DNA of 64,000 nt from Sneathiella chungangensis (GTDB lineage: Bacteria; Pseudomonadota; Alphaproteobacteria; Sneathiellales; Sneathiellaceae): positions 1 to 64,000 of the forward strand of contig NZ_WTVA01000001.1 of assembly GCF_009882935.1 (NCBI RefSeq). The letters run 5' to 3'. Position 1 is the first letter of the stretch; every line of letters starts with the position of its first letter. The notes beneath the pieces were generated by a model. That model made no database searches. It saw only the letters and a list, made by a program, of their open reading frames with translations, and had not been told where the DNA came from. The position numbers and the translations under genes were made by a program. Below are positions 1-8,876 of this stretch, in pieces.

Positions 1-60
1 ACTCCCAGCGCCGATGGTACTTTGTCTTAAGGCACGGAAGAGTAGGTCGCCGCCAGGCCC
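1..60 (+). rRNA. 5S ribosomal RNA, 3' part
   Basis: The first ~60 bases match the 3' half of an alphaproteobacterial 5S rRNA, including the conserved stretch GCCGATGGTACT and the later GAGTAGGTCGCCGCCAGG. The 5' half lies outside the window. The exact 3' end is estimated because the pairing partner at the 5' end is not visible. A hairpin terminator and an initiator tRNA follow, which is the usual end of an alphaproteobacterial rrn operon. Confidence 0.92.
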
Positions 61-96
61 GCAAAAAACAGAAGATCCTCTCACTCTATCAAACTC

Positions 97-121
97 AAAA
101 GCACCCAAACGGGTGCTTTTT
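97..121 (+). terminator. Rho-independent terminator after 5S rRNA
   Basis: A perfect 10-bp stem AAAAGCACCC / GGGTGCTTTT with loop AAAC ends in a T run. It lies between 5S rRNA and the tRNA, so it may act as a processing or partial termination hairpin if the tRNA is co-transcribed with the rRNA. Confidence 0.75.
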
Positions 122-134
122 ACATCCATACCAA

Positions 135-212
<78 letters not shown>

Positions 213-220
213 AACGTCAT

Positions 221-248
221 AACCCGGCCTCGCGCCGGGTTTGTCGTT
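221..248 (+). terminator. Terminator after tRNA-fMet
   Basis: An 8-bp G+C-rich stem AACCCGGC / GCCGGGTT with loop CTCGC is followed by a T-rich tract. It marks the end of the rrn/tRNA transcript. Confidence 0.75.
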
Positions 249-359
249 TTTGATGGGTGGGAGAAGGAATTGAAGCTTGGAAAAGGTTTGTGACGACAAA
301 GCTTTGACAGGTTCGCGGCCGAAGGACGCTACGGAGCACGGCAACGCCGCGCGCACGCT

Positions 360-379
360 AAATCCTGCCTCCGCAACCA
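360..379 (+). repeat. Relic copy of the tRNA-fMet 3' end
   Basis: The 20 bases here match the last 20 bases of the tRNA-fMet gene (192-211) at 19 of 20 positions, including the terminal CCA. No 5' tRNA half is recognisable in the 150 bp before it. This is either a decayed second tRNA copy or the far border of a lost element that integrated at the tRNA 3' end. Confidence 0.7.
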
Positions 380-411
380 GATCATTTGATACGCATATCA
401 CTATTTCAAGT

Positions 412-443
412 AACGCCCCGGACCGACAATCCGGGGCGTTTTC
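412..443 (+). terminator. Terminator between tRNA relic and azoreductase gene
   Basis: A perfect 11-bp stem AACGCCCCGGA / TCCGGGGCGTT with a 7-base loop is followed by TTTCT. It lies between the tRNA relic (plus strand) and the 3' end of the minus-strand azoreductase gene, so it may serve both directions. A strong terminator just after a tRNA relic suggests it once ended a real tRNA transcript. Confidence 0.75.
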
Positions 444-1126
444 TATCCATCGGAAAGCTCTCGGGAACGGGCCAGATTCAGGGCCAGCTCTTCAGCGGCT
501 CTATGGGCGTTGGCAACGGACCTTATGTGGCGCTCGTCGTTAAATTCCTGATATTCCGCGTTGATCTCGTGGACTGTTTCAACGCCCAGATAATGGCTCA
601 ATGTCCGTATATGGGGCCCCAGGTGGTTCATTTTTTCGCGGATACCGCCAATTCCGAAACCGAATTCACCGCTGGACGTTATCAGGACCAGTATTTTGCC
701 TGACATAATGGGTTCCAGCGGAAAGTCCCCGCGAGCCAGGTCAAAGGTGAATGTCTTGTTGAGGCGGATCACTTGATCAAACCAGGCCTTCAAGGCGGCG
801 GGCATGCCGTAATTATACATGGATGACGACATGACAATGATGTCCGCCTGCTCGACCTCCCGGATCAACGTATCCGACAGGGAAAGCAGCGCCTTCTGGT
901 CGTCGGTCTTGGCGGCATCCGACGTAAAGACAGCGGCAATCCAGTCCTGACTGATAAAGGCAGGCGGGTTCACGCCCACATCCCTATGGATGATTTTATC
1001 TTCTCTATCAATTGCACGCCATTTCCGTATGAATGTGGCGGCGACGGATTTGGATATGGAGTTGTATGCCGCAACTGAATTGGTTGTTTTTCGCGCACTC
1101 GCGTCGATATGAAGCAAAGTTTTCAT
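443..1126 (-). CDS. azoR: FMN-dependent NADH-azoreductase (AzoR type)
   Basis: A predicted cytoplasmic flavoprotein that uses NADH to reduce quinones and azo or nitro compounds by two-electron steps. The 227-residue product has the flavodoxin-like fold: the opening strand and phosphate loop LHIDASAR (residues 5-12) and the family motif MYNYGMPAALKAWFDQ near residue 103. I chose the ATG at 1126 because it starts just ahead of the first beta strand and has an AGGAAA ribosome-binding site. An in-frame start 48 bp upstream would add an unconserved leader. It is divergent from a LysR gene across 120 bp that holds a perfect palindrome, so it is probably that regulator's target. Substrate cannot be told from sequence. 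Confidence 0.88.
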   Translation of the reverse strand: MKTLLHIDASARKTTNSVAAYNSISKSVAATFIRKWRAIDREDKIIHRDVGVNPPAFISQDWIAAVFTSDAAKTDDQKALLSLSDTLIREVEQADIIVMSSSMYNYGMPAALKAWFDQVIRLNKTFTFDLARGDFPLEPIMSGKILVLITSSGEFGFGIGGIREKMNHLGPHIRTLSHYLGVETVHEINAEYQEFNDERHIRSVANAHRAAEELALNLARSRELSDG

Positions 1127-1210
1127 CTGTTTTCCTTTCATGGGGCCGATTGATCGTTGACGGAAATATGGCAATGGAAAGGACGTTTGACGAATGGTTA
1201 TTTCTTACTT

Positions 1211-1233
1211 ATAGATGAAATAAGTTCATCTAT
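1211..1233. promoter_or_regulatory. Perfect palindrome in the azoR-lysR divergent promoter
   Basis: ATAGATGAA / TTCATCTAT are 9-bp perfect inverted repeats with a 5-bp spacer, ending 13 bp before the LysR start codon. LysR-type regulators bind interrupted dyads, so this is the likely autoregulatory operator. Position so close to the regulator start suggests repression of its own gene. Confidence 0.6.
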
Positions 1234-1246
1234 TTAGAGGTGTTCA

Positions 1247-2149
1247 ATGGACGCGAGGCTACCCTCCCTTAATGTTCTTAGAACGTTTGATGCGGCGGCA
1301 AGACTGAAAAGCTTCAAAAAGGCGGCTGAGGCGTTACATGTGACGCCGACGGCGGTCTCTCACCAAATCAAGGCACTGGAGGAGGGGCTCGGGACCCGCC
1401 TGTTTGAGCGCCAGACCCGTGCCGTCAAGCTGACAAGGGAGGGGGAATTACTTGCCGATACCACCTTCAACGTCTTTCGCCAGCTTAACGACACCGTCAA
1501 CGAAATCGTCGGCGCCAAAGAGACGCTGACGATCAGTACAACATCGTCTTTCGCCTCCATGTGGCTGGTGCCGAACCTGGAAAAGTTTTACAGGGCACAT
1601 CCGGGTATCGATATTTCCCTTCAAACCGGAGAGCAGAAGATTGATGTCCTGCGCGACCGCCGCATCGATCTTGCGATCAGTTATGGGCAGTACGATCCCG
1701 CGTTGCCTCACACTGCAAAACTCGTCACGGAAAAATTTGGCCTGTACGCGACGCCGGCATATCTTGAAAAATTCACCGGCCTGAAGGATGCGCAACTCCT
1801 GGAGACGGTGTGGGTGAACAAATCCTTGCCATCAATTACCTGGGACGCGCTGATCAATGAACAAGGGCGCGCGGAAGGTCAGCCGAGCTACACGGTGCGG
1901 CGGTTTGATCAGGAACATCATGTCATTCAAGCCGCTCTGGCGGGCCAGGGAATTGCCCTCGTAAGCTCGATACTGGTCGGAAACGCCGTGAAAGAACAAT
2001 GGCTTGTTCCTTTTTCCGACACTGGCGTGAGGGGCGACATTGCCGGTTTGACATACTATCTTGTCGTGCCCCCGCATAATCAGCGTAACAAATCCGTTCT
2101 GGCCTTTACGGAATGGTTGTTGTCGGAATTCCAAAAGAGCCTTTCCTGA
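1247..2149 (+). CDS. LysR-family transcriptional regulator, GcvA-like
   Basis: A 300-residue DNA-binding regulator. The N-terminal winged helix-turn-helix spans about residues 1-65, with the GcvA-subgroup opening LPSLNVLRTFDAAARL and the recognition segment VTPTAVSHQIKALE. The rest is a LysR effector-binding domain of the periplasmic-binding-protein fold. It is divergent from the azoreductase gene and follows a palindromic operator. In this arrangement LysR proteins usually control the neighbour in response to a quinone or other electrophile. The effector is inferred only from context. Confidence 0.9.
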   Translation: MDARLPSLNVLRTFDAAARLKSFKKAAEALHVTPTAVSHQIKALEEGLGTRLFERQTRAVKLTREGELLADTTFNVFRQLNDTVNEIVGAKETLTISTTSSFASMWLVPNLEKFYRAHPGIDISLQTGEQKIDVLRDRRIDLAISYGQYDPALPHTAKLVTEKFGLYATPAYLEKFTGLKDAQLLETVWVNKSLPSITWDALINEQGRAEGQPSYTVRRFDQEHHVIQAALAGQGIALVSSILVGNAVKEQWLVPFSDTGVRGDIAGLTYYLVVPPHNQRNKSVLAFTEWLLSEFQKSLS

Positions 2150-2268
2150 TCGATATCCGGTTTTTTGCTTAGGCCCTGATCGGTCTGTTGTACGGTCGAT
2201 TGCCGTAGCCAGTGGCGATCCGGAAACAGGCGGCGGGGGCGGCATCCCGCGCGCCATGTCTCTTGCTG

Positions 2269-2892
2269 TTAGCTTGAGGAACCCGCCGCCTCGGCCCGCA
2301 GCCGCGCGATTTCCGCCTCAAGCTCGGCAATATGGGCGTCGCGCTCGTCAAGGGCGCGGGCGACATCCTCAGCCTCGATGCGCTGCGGGATATGCTTCGG
2401 GCAATTGATATCCCAGGTCAGGATATCGAAGAGCAGAACCTGTTCGGGACGCGCGTCGTAGCCGGGCGGCATCAGCCGCTCGATCAGCTCCGGGTCATCC
2501 TCGACAATCCGCGCCTCGCCCCAGATCTTGACCCGCCGGCGATGGACATAGTCGATCAGGAACAGATGCGCCTTCGGATTCTCCGCAAGATTTCCCTGCG
2601 AGATATACTGGCGGTTTCCCGTGAAATCGACGAAGCCGAGGGTGGTCGGGGAGACGATTTTCAGAAAACCCGGCGGGCCGCCGCGATGCTGGATATAGGG
2701 GGCGCCGTCGCTCGAGACGGTGGCAAGGAACAGGCTCCGCTGCGTCGCGATAAAGCCGGCGAGTTCCTCGGTGATTTCGCGCCGCTCCACGCCCTTTTCC
2801 TCCATCCGCGCATAGCCGTCCCGGGATCCCTTGCGGGTCTGGACCGCCTTGACGGCGGGAGTGAAGGCGAATTTCCCAAGAAGTGAGGACAT
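2269..2892 (-). CDS. PPOX-class flavin-binding (pyridoxamine-phosphate-oxidase-like) protein
   Basis: A 207-residue protein with the FMN-binding split-barrel fold. Recognisable elements are ELAGFIATQRSLFLATVSSDG (residues ~43-60), the segment GGPPGFLKIV and the region NRQYISQGNLAENPKAHLFLID, where flavin phosphate contacts normally lie. The C-terminal ~35 residues form an acidic/charged coiled coil (ERDAHIAELEAEIARLRAEA). It is the last gene of a three-gene minus-strand operon with an AhpD-like protein and a DUF1348 protein, with a 13-bp gap and an AGGAG ribosome-binding site. A role in redox detoxification is likely from context. Substrate unknown. Confidence 0.82.
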   Translation of the reverse strand: MSSLLGKFAFTPAVKAVQTRKGSRDGYARMEEKGVERREITEELAGFIATQRSLFLATVSSDGAPYIQHRGGPPGFLKIVSPTTLGFVDFTGNRQYISQGNLAENPKAHLFLIDYVHRRRVKIWGEARIVEDDPELIERLMPPGYDARPEQVLLFDILTWDINCPKHIPQRIEAEDVARALDERDAHIAELEAEIARLRAEAAGSSS

Positions 2893-2905
2893 CTGTCAGC
2901 TCCTG

Positions 2906-3367
2906 TTACAGCCCAAGCTCGGTCAGTCCCGGATGGTCGGCGGGTCGGGGACCCTGAACCCAGCGAAACAACCGCTCATCCTCGCGAATGGCGAGGTCAT
3001 TGATACTGGCGTAACGGTGCCGCATCAGGCCCTCGGCGTCAAATTCCCAGTTCTCGTTGCCGTAGGCGCGGAACCAGTTGCCTGCCGGGTCGCAATATTC
3101 ATAGGCATAGCGGACCGCGATCCTGTTGCCATCGAAGGCGAAGAGCTCCTTGATCAGGCGGTAGTCTCTCTCCTGTTGCCATTTACGGGTCAGGAAGCGG
3201 ACGATCTCCTCCCGGCCCTGGAGGAAGTTATCGCGGTTACGCCAGCGGCTGTCTTCGCTATAGGCGAGCGAGACCGCCTCCGGATTGCGGCTGTTCCAGC
3301 CGTTTTCGGCAAGGCGGACTTTTTCCATGGCGGTGTCGCGGGTAAAGGGGGGAAGCGGGGGACGCAT
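2906..3367 (-). CDS. DUF1348 / NTF2-like protein
   Basis: A 153-residue protein of the nuclear-transport-factor-2-like superfamily (DUF1348/YybH-like). The pattern [27 protein letters not shown] near residues 21-47 and the closing [10 protein letters not shown] are typical. These cone-shaped alpha+beta folds bind small hydrophobic ligands or act as small hydrolases or isomerases, and this family has no assigned reaction. An AAGGAG ribosome-binding site lies 9 bp before the ATG. It is the middle gene of the operon, 65 bp after the AhpD-like gene with a stable hairpin in the gap. Confidence 0.82.
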   Translation of the reverse strand: MRPPLPPFTRDTAMEKVRLAENGWNSRNPEAVSLAYSEDSRWRNRDNFLQGREEIVRFLTRKWQQERDYRLIKELFAFDGNRIAVRYAYEYCDPAGNWFRAYGNENWEFDAEGLMRHRYASINDLAIREDERLFRWVQGPRPADHPGLTELGL

Positions 3368-3396
3368 GATAGATATCTCCTTTCGGCGGTCATCGA

Positions 3397-3417
3397 CCCC
3401 GGTCCGACGGACCGGGG
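3397..3417 (-). other. Intercistronic hairpin
   Basis: A perfect 9-bp stem CCCCGGTCC / GGACCGGGG with a 3-base loop lies between the first and second genes of the minus-strand operon. There is no T run on either side, so it is not a typical terminator. It could protect the upstream message from 3' exonucleases or tune the ratio of the two products. Confidence 0.55.
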
Positions 3418-3432
3418 CCTCGCATGTCCTGG

Positions 3433-3981
3433 TCAGGCGGCGATTTTCGAGACGGTCGGAAAATCGATCGCGGTGTCGAGCACTGAATTCATGTAATTGG
3501 TCAGCGTATTGAGCGCGACATGGGCGATGATTTCGACGATCTCGGCGTCGCTATAGCCCGCGGCCTTGACCTTCTCGACCGCTTCGGCGGGGACGCCGCC
3601 ACGGCTGAGGACAATCTCGACGGCGAAGCGCACAGCGGCGTCGGCCTTGGCATCGGAGGAGCCGCCCTTGCGGTTGGCGAGGATTTCCGCGCCCGTCAGC
3701 TTTGCGATATGCTCCGCCAGGTAGCTATGGGCGGCGAGGCAGTAGTCGCATCCGTTGATCTCAGCAACGGCGAGGGCGATCCGCTCCCGCGTGGGTGCGG
3801 AGAGGGCGCCTTTTGCGAGCGCGCCGTTGAGGCCGAGATATCCCTCCAGCGCCGCCGGGCTGTTGGAGACGATGCGGAACAGGTTGGGGGCGCTGCCCAG
3901 CTGTTTCTGGACGGCCTGGAGCAACTCCCGGGAGGCTTCCGGGGCGGCGTCGATGGAGGAGGGGGTCGGGATTCGGGACAT
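3433..3981 (-). CDS. Carboxymuconolactone decarboxylase family / AhpD-like protein
   Basis: A 182-residue all-helical protein with the AhpD-type redox motif GCDYCLAAH near residues 77-85, where the CxxC pair and downstream His form the peroxidase relay. The preceding segment [18 protein letters not shown] is the family's conserved helix. Such proteins reduce peroxides or act as disulfide reductases in the cytoplasm. It is the first gene of a three-gene operon and has an AGGAAG ribosome-binding site before the ATG. The operon is divergent from a LysR gene, which is the likely regulator. A peroxidase role is inferred. Decarboxylase activity is unlikely because CxxC is present. Confidence 0.86.
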   Translation of the reverse strand: MSRIPTPSSIDAAPEASRELLQAVQKQLGSAPNLFRIVSNSPAALEGYLGLNGALAKGALSAPTRERIALAVAEINGCDYCLAAHSYLAEHIAKLTGAEILANRKGGSSDAKADAAVRFAVEIVLSRGGVPAEAVEKVKAAGYSDAEIVEIIAHVALNTLTNYMNSVLDTAIDFPTVSKIAA

Positions 3982-4085
3982 TGGATCTTCCTTTCTCTGT
4001 TTATCGAAACGTTGGTTTTAAACCGCGCCAATCGCGCTCCCCACAAGATGATAACTTGCCAATAAAGAAACAATAATGTAAAAAT

Positions 4086-4113
4086 AAAATAGAATATTTC
4101 AGAAAATAGAATA
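4086..4113. repeat. Direct repeat in the divergent AhpD-LysR promoter
   Basis: The 11-mer AAAATAGAATA occurs twice, at 4086-4096 and 4103-4113, with a 17-bp period, just ahead of the LysR start codon. The surrounding ~110 bp is strongly A+T-rich against G+C-rich genes. It is a plausible regulator-binding region. The period is not a whole number of helical turns, which weakens the case for side-by-side binding. Confidence 0.4.
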
Positions 4114-4123
4114 ATAAAAAGCC

Positions 4124-5017
4124 ATGGATCATATCCGCGCCCTGGAGACATTCATCGCCGTCGCCGATAGCGGCAGCTTTTCGGGGGCCGGGCGCAAGCT
4201 GGGGATCAGCGCGCCGTCGGTGACCCGCGTCATTGGCGAGCTTGAGGCCGATCTTGGCGTTTTGCTGCTTCACCGGACGACGCGGGCGGTCTCGCTCACC
4301 GATCCGGGGCAGACCTATCTGCAGGATGCCCGCCGGCTCGTGCAGGAATTTGCCGCCGCGCGCGATGCCATGCGCGGCCGCCATGGCGAACCGACGGGCT
4401 GTCTGCGCATCACCGCGCCGGTGCTGTTCGGGCAGCATTATGTCTCGCCGCTGTTGATGGAATTTCTCGACCGCTTTCCGGCGGCCAGCGTCGAGGCGAC
4501 CTTCCTCGATCGCGTCGTCAATGTCGTCGAGGAGGGGTTTGATGTGGCGATCCGCATCGGCCCGCTCATGGATTCAAGCCTGATGGCGACCCGCATCGGC
4601 GCGGTGCGCCGGGTCGTCTGCGGCTGTCCCGATTATTTCGAGAAATATGGCCTGCCCGCGGTTCCGGCCGACCTGACGCGCCACCGGATTATCGCCGCCC
4701 GCTCGCTCGGCACCACCGGCGACTGGCGCTTTGCCGGGGATGTCGCGGTGCGGCTCCAGCCCAGATATATCGTCAATCACGTGCCGGCGGCCATTGCGGC
4801 GGCGAAATCGGGCTGGGGGCTGACGCGGGTTTTATCCTATCAGATCGGCCCGGAGCTCGGCGATGGCGGATTGCAGACGGTCCTTGGCGAGTATGAACCG
4901 GAATCCCTGCCGATCCATATCGTCCATCCGGAAGGGCATGCGGCCTCCGCGAAGGTGCGCGCCTTCGTCGACCTGGCGCGCGAGCGGATCCGCGCCAACG
5001 CCTATCTGAACAGCTAG
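4124..5017 (+). CDS. LysR-family transcriptional regulator
   Basis: A 297-residue regulator. The N-terminal helix-turn-helix (residues ~1-60) contains MDHIRALETFIAVADSGSF and ISAPSVTRVIGELE. The remainder is the LysR substrate-binding domain with the subgroup motif LRITAPVLFGQHYVSPLL near residue 92. This is the CrgA/YafC-like subgroup, often beside oxidoreductase genes. It is divergent from the AhpD/DUF1348/PPOX operon across an A+T-rich 142-bp gap. No strong ribosome-binding site is seen before the ATG, so the message may be close to leaderless. The start is fixed by the conserved N-terminus. Confidence 0.9.
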   Translation: MDHIRALETFIAVADSGSFSGAGRKLGISAPSVTRVIGELEADLGVLLLHRTTRAVSLTDPGQTYLQDARRLVQEFAAARDAMRGRHGEPTGCLRITAPVLFGQHYVSPLLMEFLDRFPAASVEATFLDRVVNVVEEGFDVAIRIGPLMDSSLMATRIGAVRRVVCGCPDYFEKYGLPAVPADLTRHRIIAARSLGTTGDWRFAGDVAVRLQPRYIVNHVPAAIAAAKSGWGLTRVLSYQIGPELGDGGLQTVLGEYEPESLPIHIVHPEGHAASAKVRAFVDLARERIRANAYLNS

Positions 5018-5032
5018 CGCCCGGCCATCGCG

Positions 5033-5746
5033 TCAGGGACTGTCGTGGGTTACCTTCGGGGTGAAGACGTAACCGGCGCCATAGATGGTCCGGATCATGC
5101 TCGGGTTCTTCGAATCATCATTCAGTTTCTTGCGAAGCCGCGATATCCGCGTATCGATGGAACGATCGAAGACATCCGCCGCGACGATCTGGCAGCGGTC
5201 CAGCAGCGCATCGCGCGTCAGCACCTTGCCCGGCGATTCGACGAAGGCCTTCAGCAGGCTGGCGTCGGCGGCACTCATCGTTTCCTCGGCATTATCCGGG
5301 GAGGTCAGCACATAGGTCGAAAAATCCACCGTCCAGCCGGCGAAATGGAACACCGGGCTGTCGTCCGCCGCGCGCGCCGCCGAGGCCCGCCGGCGCAGCA
5401 TCGAGCGGACCCGGGCCGCAAGCTCGAGGGCATCAACCGGCTTGACCAGATAGTCGTCGGCACCGAGATCGAGCCCGCGGATCTTGTCACTGAGCGTGCC
5501 GCGGCCGCTGACAATTATAGCGGGAATGGAATGGCCCTTGAGCGTCTGCTGGAGGACATTCAGCCCGTCGCCGTCGGGCAGGGTGAGATCGAGGATGCAG
5601 AGATCGGGCAGGCGCTCCGCCAGCAGGTCGGAAAATCCGGAGATCGTATGGGCGGCGGCAACATCGAATCCCTGATGCGTGAGTTCCCGTTCGAAGACAG
5701 CGGCCACATCCCTATTGTCTTCCAGTATGTAGATCAGCGTTTTCAT
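5033..5746 (-). CDS. OmpR/PhoB-type response regulator
   Basis: A 237-residue DNA-binding response regulator. The receiver domain (residues 1-115) has the acidic pocket ED near residue 10, the phospho-acceptor D53 in ILDLTLPDGDG, the switch Ser in IIVSGRG and Lys102 in YLVKPVDA. A winged-helix output domain follows (~130-230), ending with the TIYGAGYVF strand. Its start overlaps the end of the hybrid kinase gene by 35 bp, so the two are translationally coupled and probably form one pathway. Target genes are unknown. The HAAT transporter operon on the other side of the kinase is the nearest candidate. Confidence 0.92.
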   Translation of the reverse strand: MKTLIYILEDNRDVAAVFERELTHQGFDVAAAHTISGFSDLLAERLPDLCILDLTLPDGDGLNVLQQTLKGHSIPAIIVSGRGTLSDKIRGLDLGADDYLVKPVDALELAARVRSMLRRRASAARAADDSPVFHFAGWTVDFSTYVLTSPDNAEETMSAADASLLKAFVESPGKVLTRDALLDRCQIVAADVFDRSIDTRISRLRKKLNDDSKNPSMIRTIYGAGYVFTPKVTHDSP

Positions 5747-7685
5747 TGACTCCGTTTCCCGATGTCCCCGTCGTCGATACGTCCCGTATTGCGTCTTGCA
5801 GGGCTTTTATATCGAACGGCTTTCTTAGTATCGTCAGGGTATGGCCCTGAACTGATTTGGTTGTATAGGTATCTGCATGCCCCGTCATCAACACAATTTT
5901 GACGCCGGGTTTGGCGCGGATCACCTCGCTCGCCAGATCATAGCCCGATTGCCCGCCCGGCATGGCGATATCGCTGAGGACGAAGGAGATACCTTCCACG
6001 GCATCCAGAAGCGAGAGGGCGGCCTCGACGCTGTCGGCCTCAAGGACACCATAGCCGAGGCTGATGAGATCGCGCCGGCAGACCGCGCGCACTTCCTCCT
6101 CGTCATCGACCAAGAGGGCGATCTCCGGCTGCGTCAGGCGCGAGGGGAGGGCGTCGTCGGCGGATTCTGAATCCTCCGCCGGGGCGACGGTCGGCAGCAA
6201 TATGGTGATCTGCGTGCCCTCGCCGGGTTTCGAGGTGATATCGAGATCGCCCTTCGACTGCTCGACGAAGCTTTGCGCCATGCTGAGGCCGAGACCGGTG
6301 CCGCCGTTATCGCCCTTGGTGGTGAAGAAGGGATCGAAAATCTTTTTCACCAGCTCTTCATCCATCCCGACGCCGTTATCCAAGACGCGGATCTGCGCCA
6401 TGCCGTCGATCTCGGCGAGGGAGATTTCGATGCGGCCATGCCCGGTGATCGCCTGCAGCGCATTGATCAGCAGGTTGAGAAGGGAGCTTTCAAGCTGACT
6501 GCGATCGAGATGCGCATATATCGGTCCCTCCGGCAGCTGGTCGATCAGCTCGACCCCGCCCGGCAGCGAGGATTTCATGATCTTGACGACGCTTTGCAGG
6601 CAGTCGGACAGTTCGATGACTTTCGGAGTCAGAGGCTGGCGGCGGGCGAAGGCGAGCAGCTGCTCGGTCAGGCCGGCGCCGCGCTGCGCCGCCCGGAGCG
6701 CGGGCTCGATCATGTCGGTTTTCAGATGCTCCGTCTCGATGGCGTCATAGAGCGCGCGGAGATTGCCGAGGATGATCGTCAGCAGATTGTTGAAATCATG
6801 GGCGATGCCGCTCGACAGCCGGCCGACGGCCTCCATTTTCTGGGCTTGGGCGAGGGCGGCCTCCGCCTGTTTCTGGCGCGTGACATTGACCGAGAGGACG
6901 TAGAAACCGCGCGCCGAACCGTCCTGGCGGAAATCGGGATGCAGATAGGTCTGGATATACCGCTCCTTGCCGTCGACCAGCGTGATCTCCATGCCGAAAT
7001 CCGAATGCTTGCCGGCGATGGCGAGCTCGAACCGCGACCGCGCGACGCTGAAGGTCTTGTCGCCCAGCAGATCCTGCGCCGGGGTGCCGATCGTCTCATC
7101 GGGGGTCTTGCCGTAGCCGCGCGCGAAACGGATATTGGCAAAGCGGATGATAAAGTCGGAATCAAGATAGGCGATGCCCGCCGGCACCTCGTTGGCGATT
7201 AGGCGGAGCCGTTCCTCGCTATGCCGGAGTTCGCGGGTGCGTTCGGTGATCAGCATTTCCTGCTTGATCTCATGCTGCCGCTGGGCGGTGATGTCCGTAT
7301 AGATCGTCGCGAAGCCGCCGATATCGAGCGGCTGGCCGCTGACCCGGATGAAGATGCCGTTCGGCCGCTGCCGCTCGACGACGTGGGATTCGAACTTTCT
7401 GGCGGTTTCCATGCGGATATTGACCATCTCGTCGATATCGCCGATGCCATATTCGCCGATCATCGCGTTGTAGCGGAATATCGATTCCAGCGTCGTTCCC
7501 TTGACCATATATTCGTAGGGCAGGCCAAGCAGGTCATGCACCCGCGAATTCGCATAGACGAGATTGAGGTCCTGGTCGAAGATGGTCATGGCCTGGTCGA
7601 TATTGTCGAGCCCCGCCATGATCATGTTCAACTGATCGGTTACCGCTGATGCCGCCTCGCTCCTGAGCGGATTGATGTCACCCAT
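5712..7685 (-). CDS. Hybrid sensor histidine kinase / response regulator with two PAS domains
   Basis: A cytoplasmic sensor of about 657 residues without membrane segments. Order: PAS-7-type domain (~15-130), second PAS domain (~155-275), HisKA with phospho-acceptor His in [12 protein letters not shown] (~296), ATPase with N box ([12 protein letters not shown]), G1 (DNGVGM), F (FDPFFTTK) and G2 (GTGLGLS), then a receiver domain (~525-640) with Asp in LSDIAMPGG and Lys in LRKPF. The ATG at 7685 is preferred over a GTG 9 bp upstream because AGGT lies at a good distance. The DFNNLL H box is typical of soluble PAS kinases. The receiver tail and the separate regulator suggest a phosphorelay or feedback branch. 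Signal unknown. Confidence 0.9.
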   Translation of the reverse strand: MGDINPLRSEAASAVTDQLNMIMAGLDNIDQAMTIFDQDLNLVYANSRVHDLLGLPYEYMVKGTTLESIFRYNAMIGEYGIGDIDEMVNIRMETARKFESHVVERQRPNGIFIRVSGQPLDIGGFATIYTDITAQRQHEIKQEMLITERTRELRHSEERLRLIANEVPAGIAYLDSDFIIRFANIRFARGYGKTPDETIGTPAQDLLGDKTFSVARSRFELAIAGKHSDFGMEITLVDGKERYIQTYLHPDFRQDGSARGFYVLSVNVTRQKQAEAALAQAQKMEAVGRLSSGIAHDFNNLLTIILGNLRALYDAIETEHLKTDMIEPALRAAQRGAGLTEQLLAFARRQPLTPKVIELSDCLQSVVKIMKSSLPGGVELIDQLPEGPIYAHLDRSQLESSLLNLLINALQAITGHGRIEISLAEIDGMAQIRVLDNGVGMDEELVKKIFDPFFTTKGDNGGTGLGLSMAQSFVEQSKGDLDITSKPGEGTQITILLPTVAPAEDSESADDALPSRLTQPEIALLVDDEEEVRAVCRRDLISLGYGVLEADSVEAALSLLDAVEGISFVLSDIAMPGGQSGYDLASEVIRAKPGVKIVLMTGHADTYTTKSVQGHTLTILRKPFDIKALQDAIRDVSTTGTSGNGVNENADLHTGRQ

Positions 7686-8072
7686 GTCCTGCACCTGTCG
7701 ATCTGCGCCTGGTCCGTTAAAATCAGGAAAAGATTATGAAACATTATGCGGGCGGGGAAAAGGTCCGATATTGCCCGCGCCGTGGCACCGCCTTTGCGGG
7801 CCGGTGATGAATTTGTCTGCGATGGTGGCCTGCGTTATGATAGAATGAGTAAATAAAAGCTGTCGTGGACGGCACCCCCGGGAGGGCCGCCACCGCATCG
7901 TTTCCATCCGTGAACGGCGCGGCGGCGTAAATTTTTTCACCTGACACATTTGCGTACATTCTGGAAATATTTGCGACAATGTGGCGGTGTATAAGGGGGT
8001 CAACTAAGCAGGAACCGCCCCGGAGTAGGGAGCCGTTGTAAAAACGGTAAAGGGGCGTTGGGGAGAAAAACT
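7686..8072. other. Divergent intergenic region, hybrid kinase / HAAT operon
   Basis: About 387 bp between the kinase start (minus strand) and the first transporter gene (plus strand). Small open frames here have no ribosome-binding sites or family features and look spurious. It should hold both promoters. A sigma-54-type element lies at 7783-7797, and a long A+T-rich stretch lies at ~7920-7990. I see no riboswitch or terminator. Confidence 0.6.
7783..7797 (+). promoter_or_regulatory. Candidate sigma-54 (-24/-12) promoter
   Basis: TGGCACCGCCTTTGC matches TGGCAC-N5-TTGC, with GG and GC 12 bp apart as RpoN requires. It points toward the HAAT operon, which starts about 275 bp downstream, implying a long leader. 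No NtrC-type activator gene is in the window, so this is only a candidate. Confidence 0.35.
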
Positions 8073-8876
8073 GTGTCGACCAATGATCCGATGCTGGACG
8101 TGCGGAACGTTTCGATCCGCTTCGGCGGCGTTTCCGCGCTGACGGATGTATCGTTCTATGTCAACCGCAACGAAATCTTTTCGCTGATCGGTCCGAACGG
8201 CGCGGGAAAGACGTCCATGCTGAACTGCATTTCCGGGCGTTACAAGCCGCAGCAGGGCGAGATCCTGTTCAAGGGCGAGCATCTGCTGCCGCGCAGCATC
8301 AACGACCGGGCGCATCTCGGCATCGGCCGGACCTTCCAGAACCTCGCGGTTTTCAGCCATATGTCGGTGATCGACAATATCATGGTCGGGCTGCATCACA
8401 AGCTGAAGAACAATTTCCTGACCGGGATGTTCTACTGGGTCGGCGGCGCCCAGAAGGAGGAGGCCGAGGCCCGCCTCAAGGTCGAGGACATCATCGATTT
8501 TCTGGAAATCCAGCATGTGCGCAACGAATCCGCGGGCTCGCTGTCCTACGGGCTGCGCAAGCGCGTCGAGCTGGCCCGCGCGATCGCCATCGGGCCGGAG
8601 CTGTTGCTGCTCGATGAGCCGATGGCGGGCATGAATCTCGAGGAGAAGGAGGATATGGCCCGCTATATCCTCGAGCTGAACGAGCAGTTCGGCATCACCG
8701 TGGTGATGATCGAGCATGACATGGCGGTGGTCGTGGATATTTCCGACCGGGTCGCGGTGCTTGATTTCGGAGAGAAGATCGCCGAGGGGCGCCCCGAAGA
8801 GGTCATGGCCGACGAGCGCGTCAAGACCGCCTATCTTGGCGTGGAAGAGTCAGCGGAAGCCAGGGAGGACGCCTGA
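8073..8876 (+). CDS. HAAT-family ABC transporter ATP-binding protein (LivG type)
   Basis: A 267-residue ATPase powering a branched-chain-amino-acid-type importer. It has Walker A GPNGAGKTS (~residue 41), the Q loop in GRTFQNL, signature LSYGLRKRVELARA (a variant of LSGGQ), Walker B LLLLDEPMAGMN and the switch His in MIEHDM. LivG traits are the Asn in MAGMN and the insertion before the signature. I chose the GTG at 8073 because GGGGAGA lies 6 bp ahead. A TTG 15 bp upstream overlaps that site. It is the first gene of an operon that alternates transporter subunits and CoA ligases. Confidence 0.9.
   Translation: MSTNDPMLDVRNVSIRFGGVSALTDVSFYVNRNEIFSLIGPNGAGKTSMLNCISGRYKPQQGEILFKGEHLLPRSINDRAHLGIGRTFQNLAVFSHMSVIDNIMVGLHHKLKNNFLTGMFYWVGGAQKEEAEARLKVEDIIDFLEIQHVRNESAGSLSYGLRKRVELARAIAIGPELLLLDEPMAGMNLEEKEDMARYILELNEQFGITVVMIEHDMAVVVDISDRVAVLDFGEKIAEGRPEEVMADERVKTAYLGVEESAEAREDA

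Noticed and set aside
7734-8003. Minus-strand small frames in the kinase/transporter intergenic region
   Set aside because: They overlap each other in different frames, have no ribosome-binding site and no recognisable domain.
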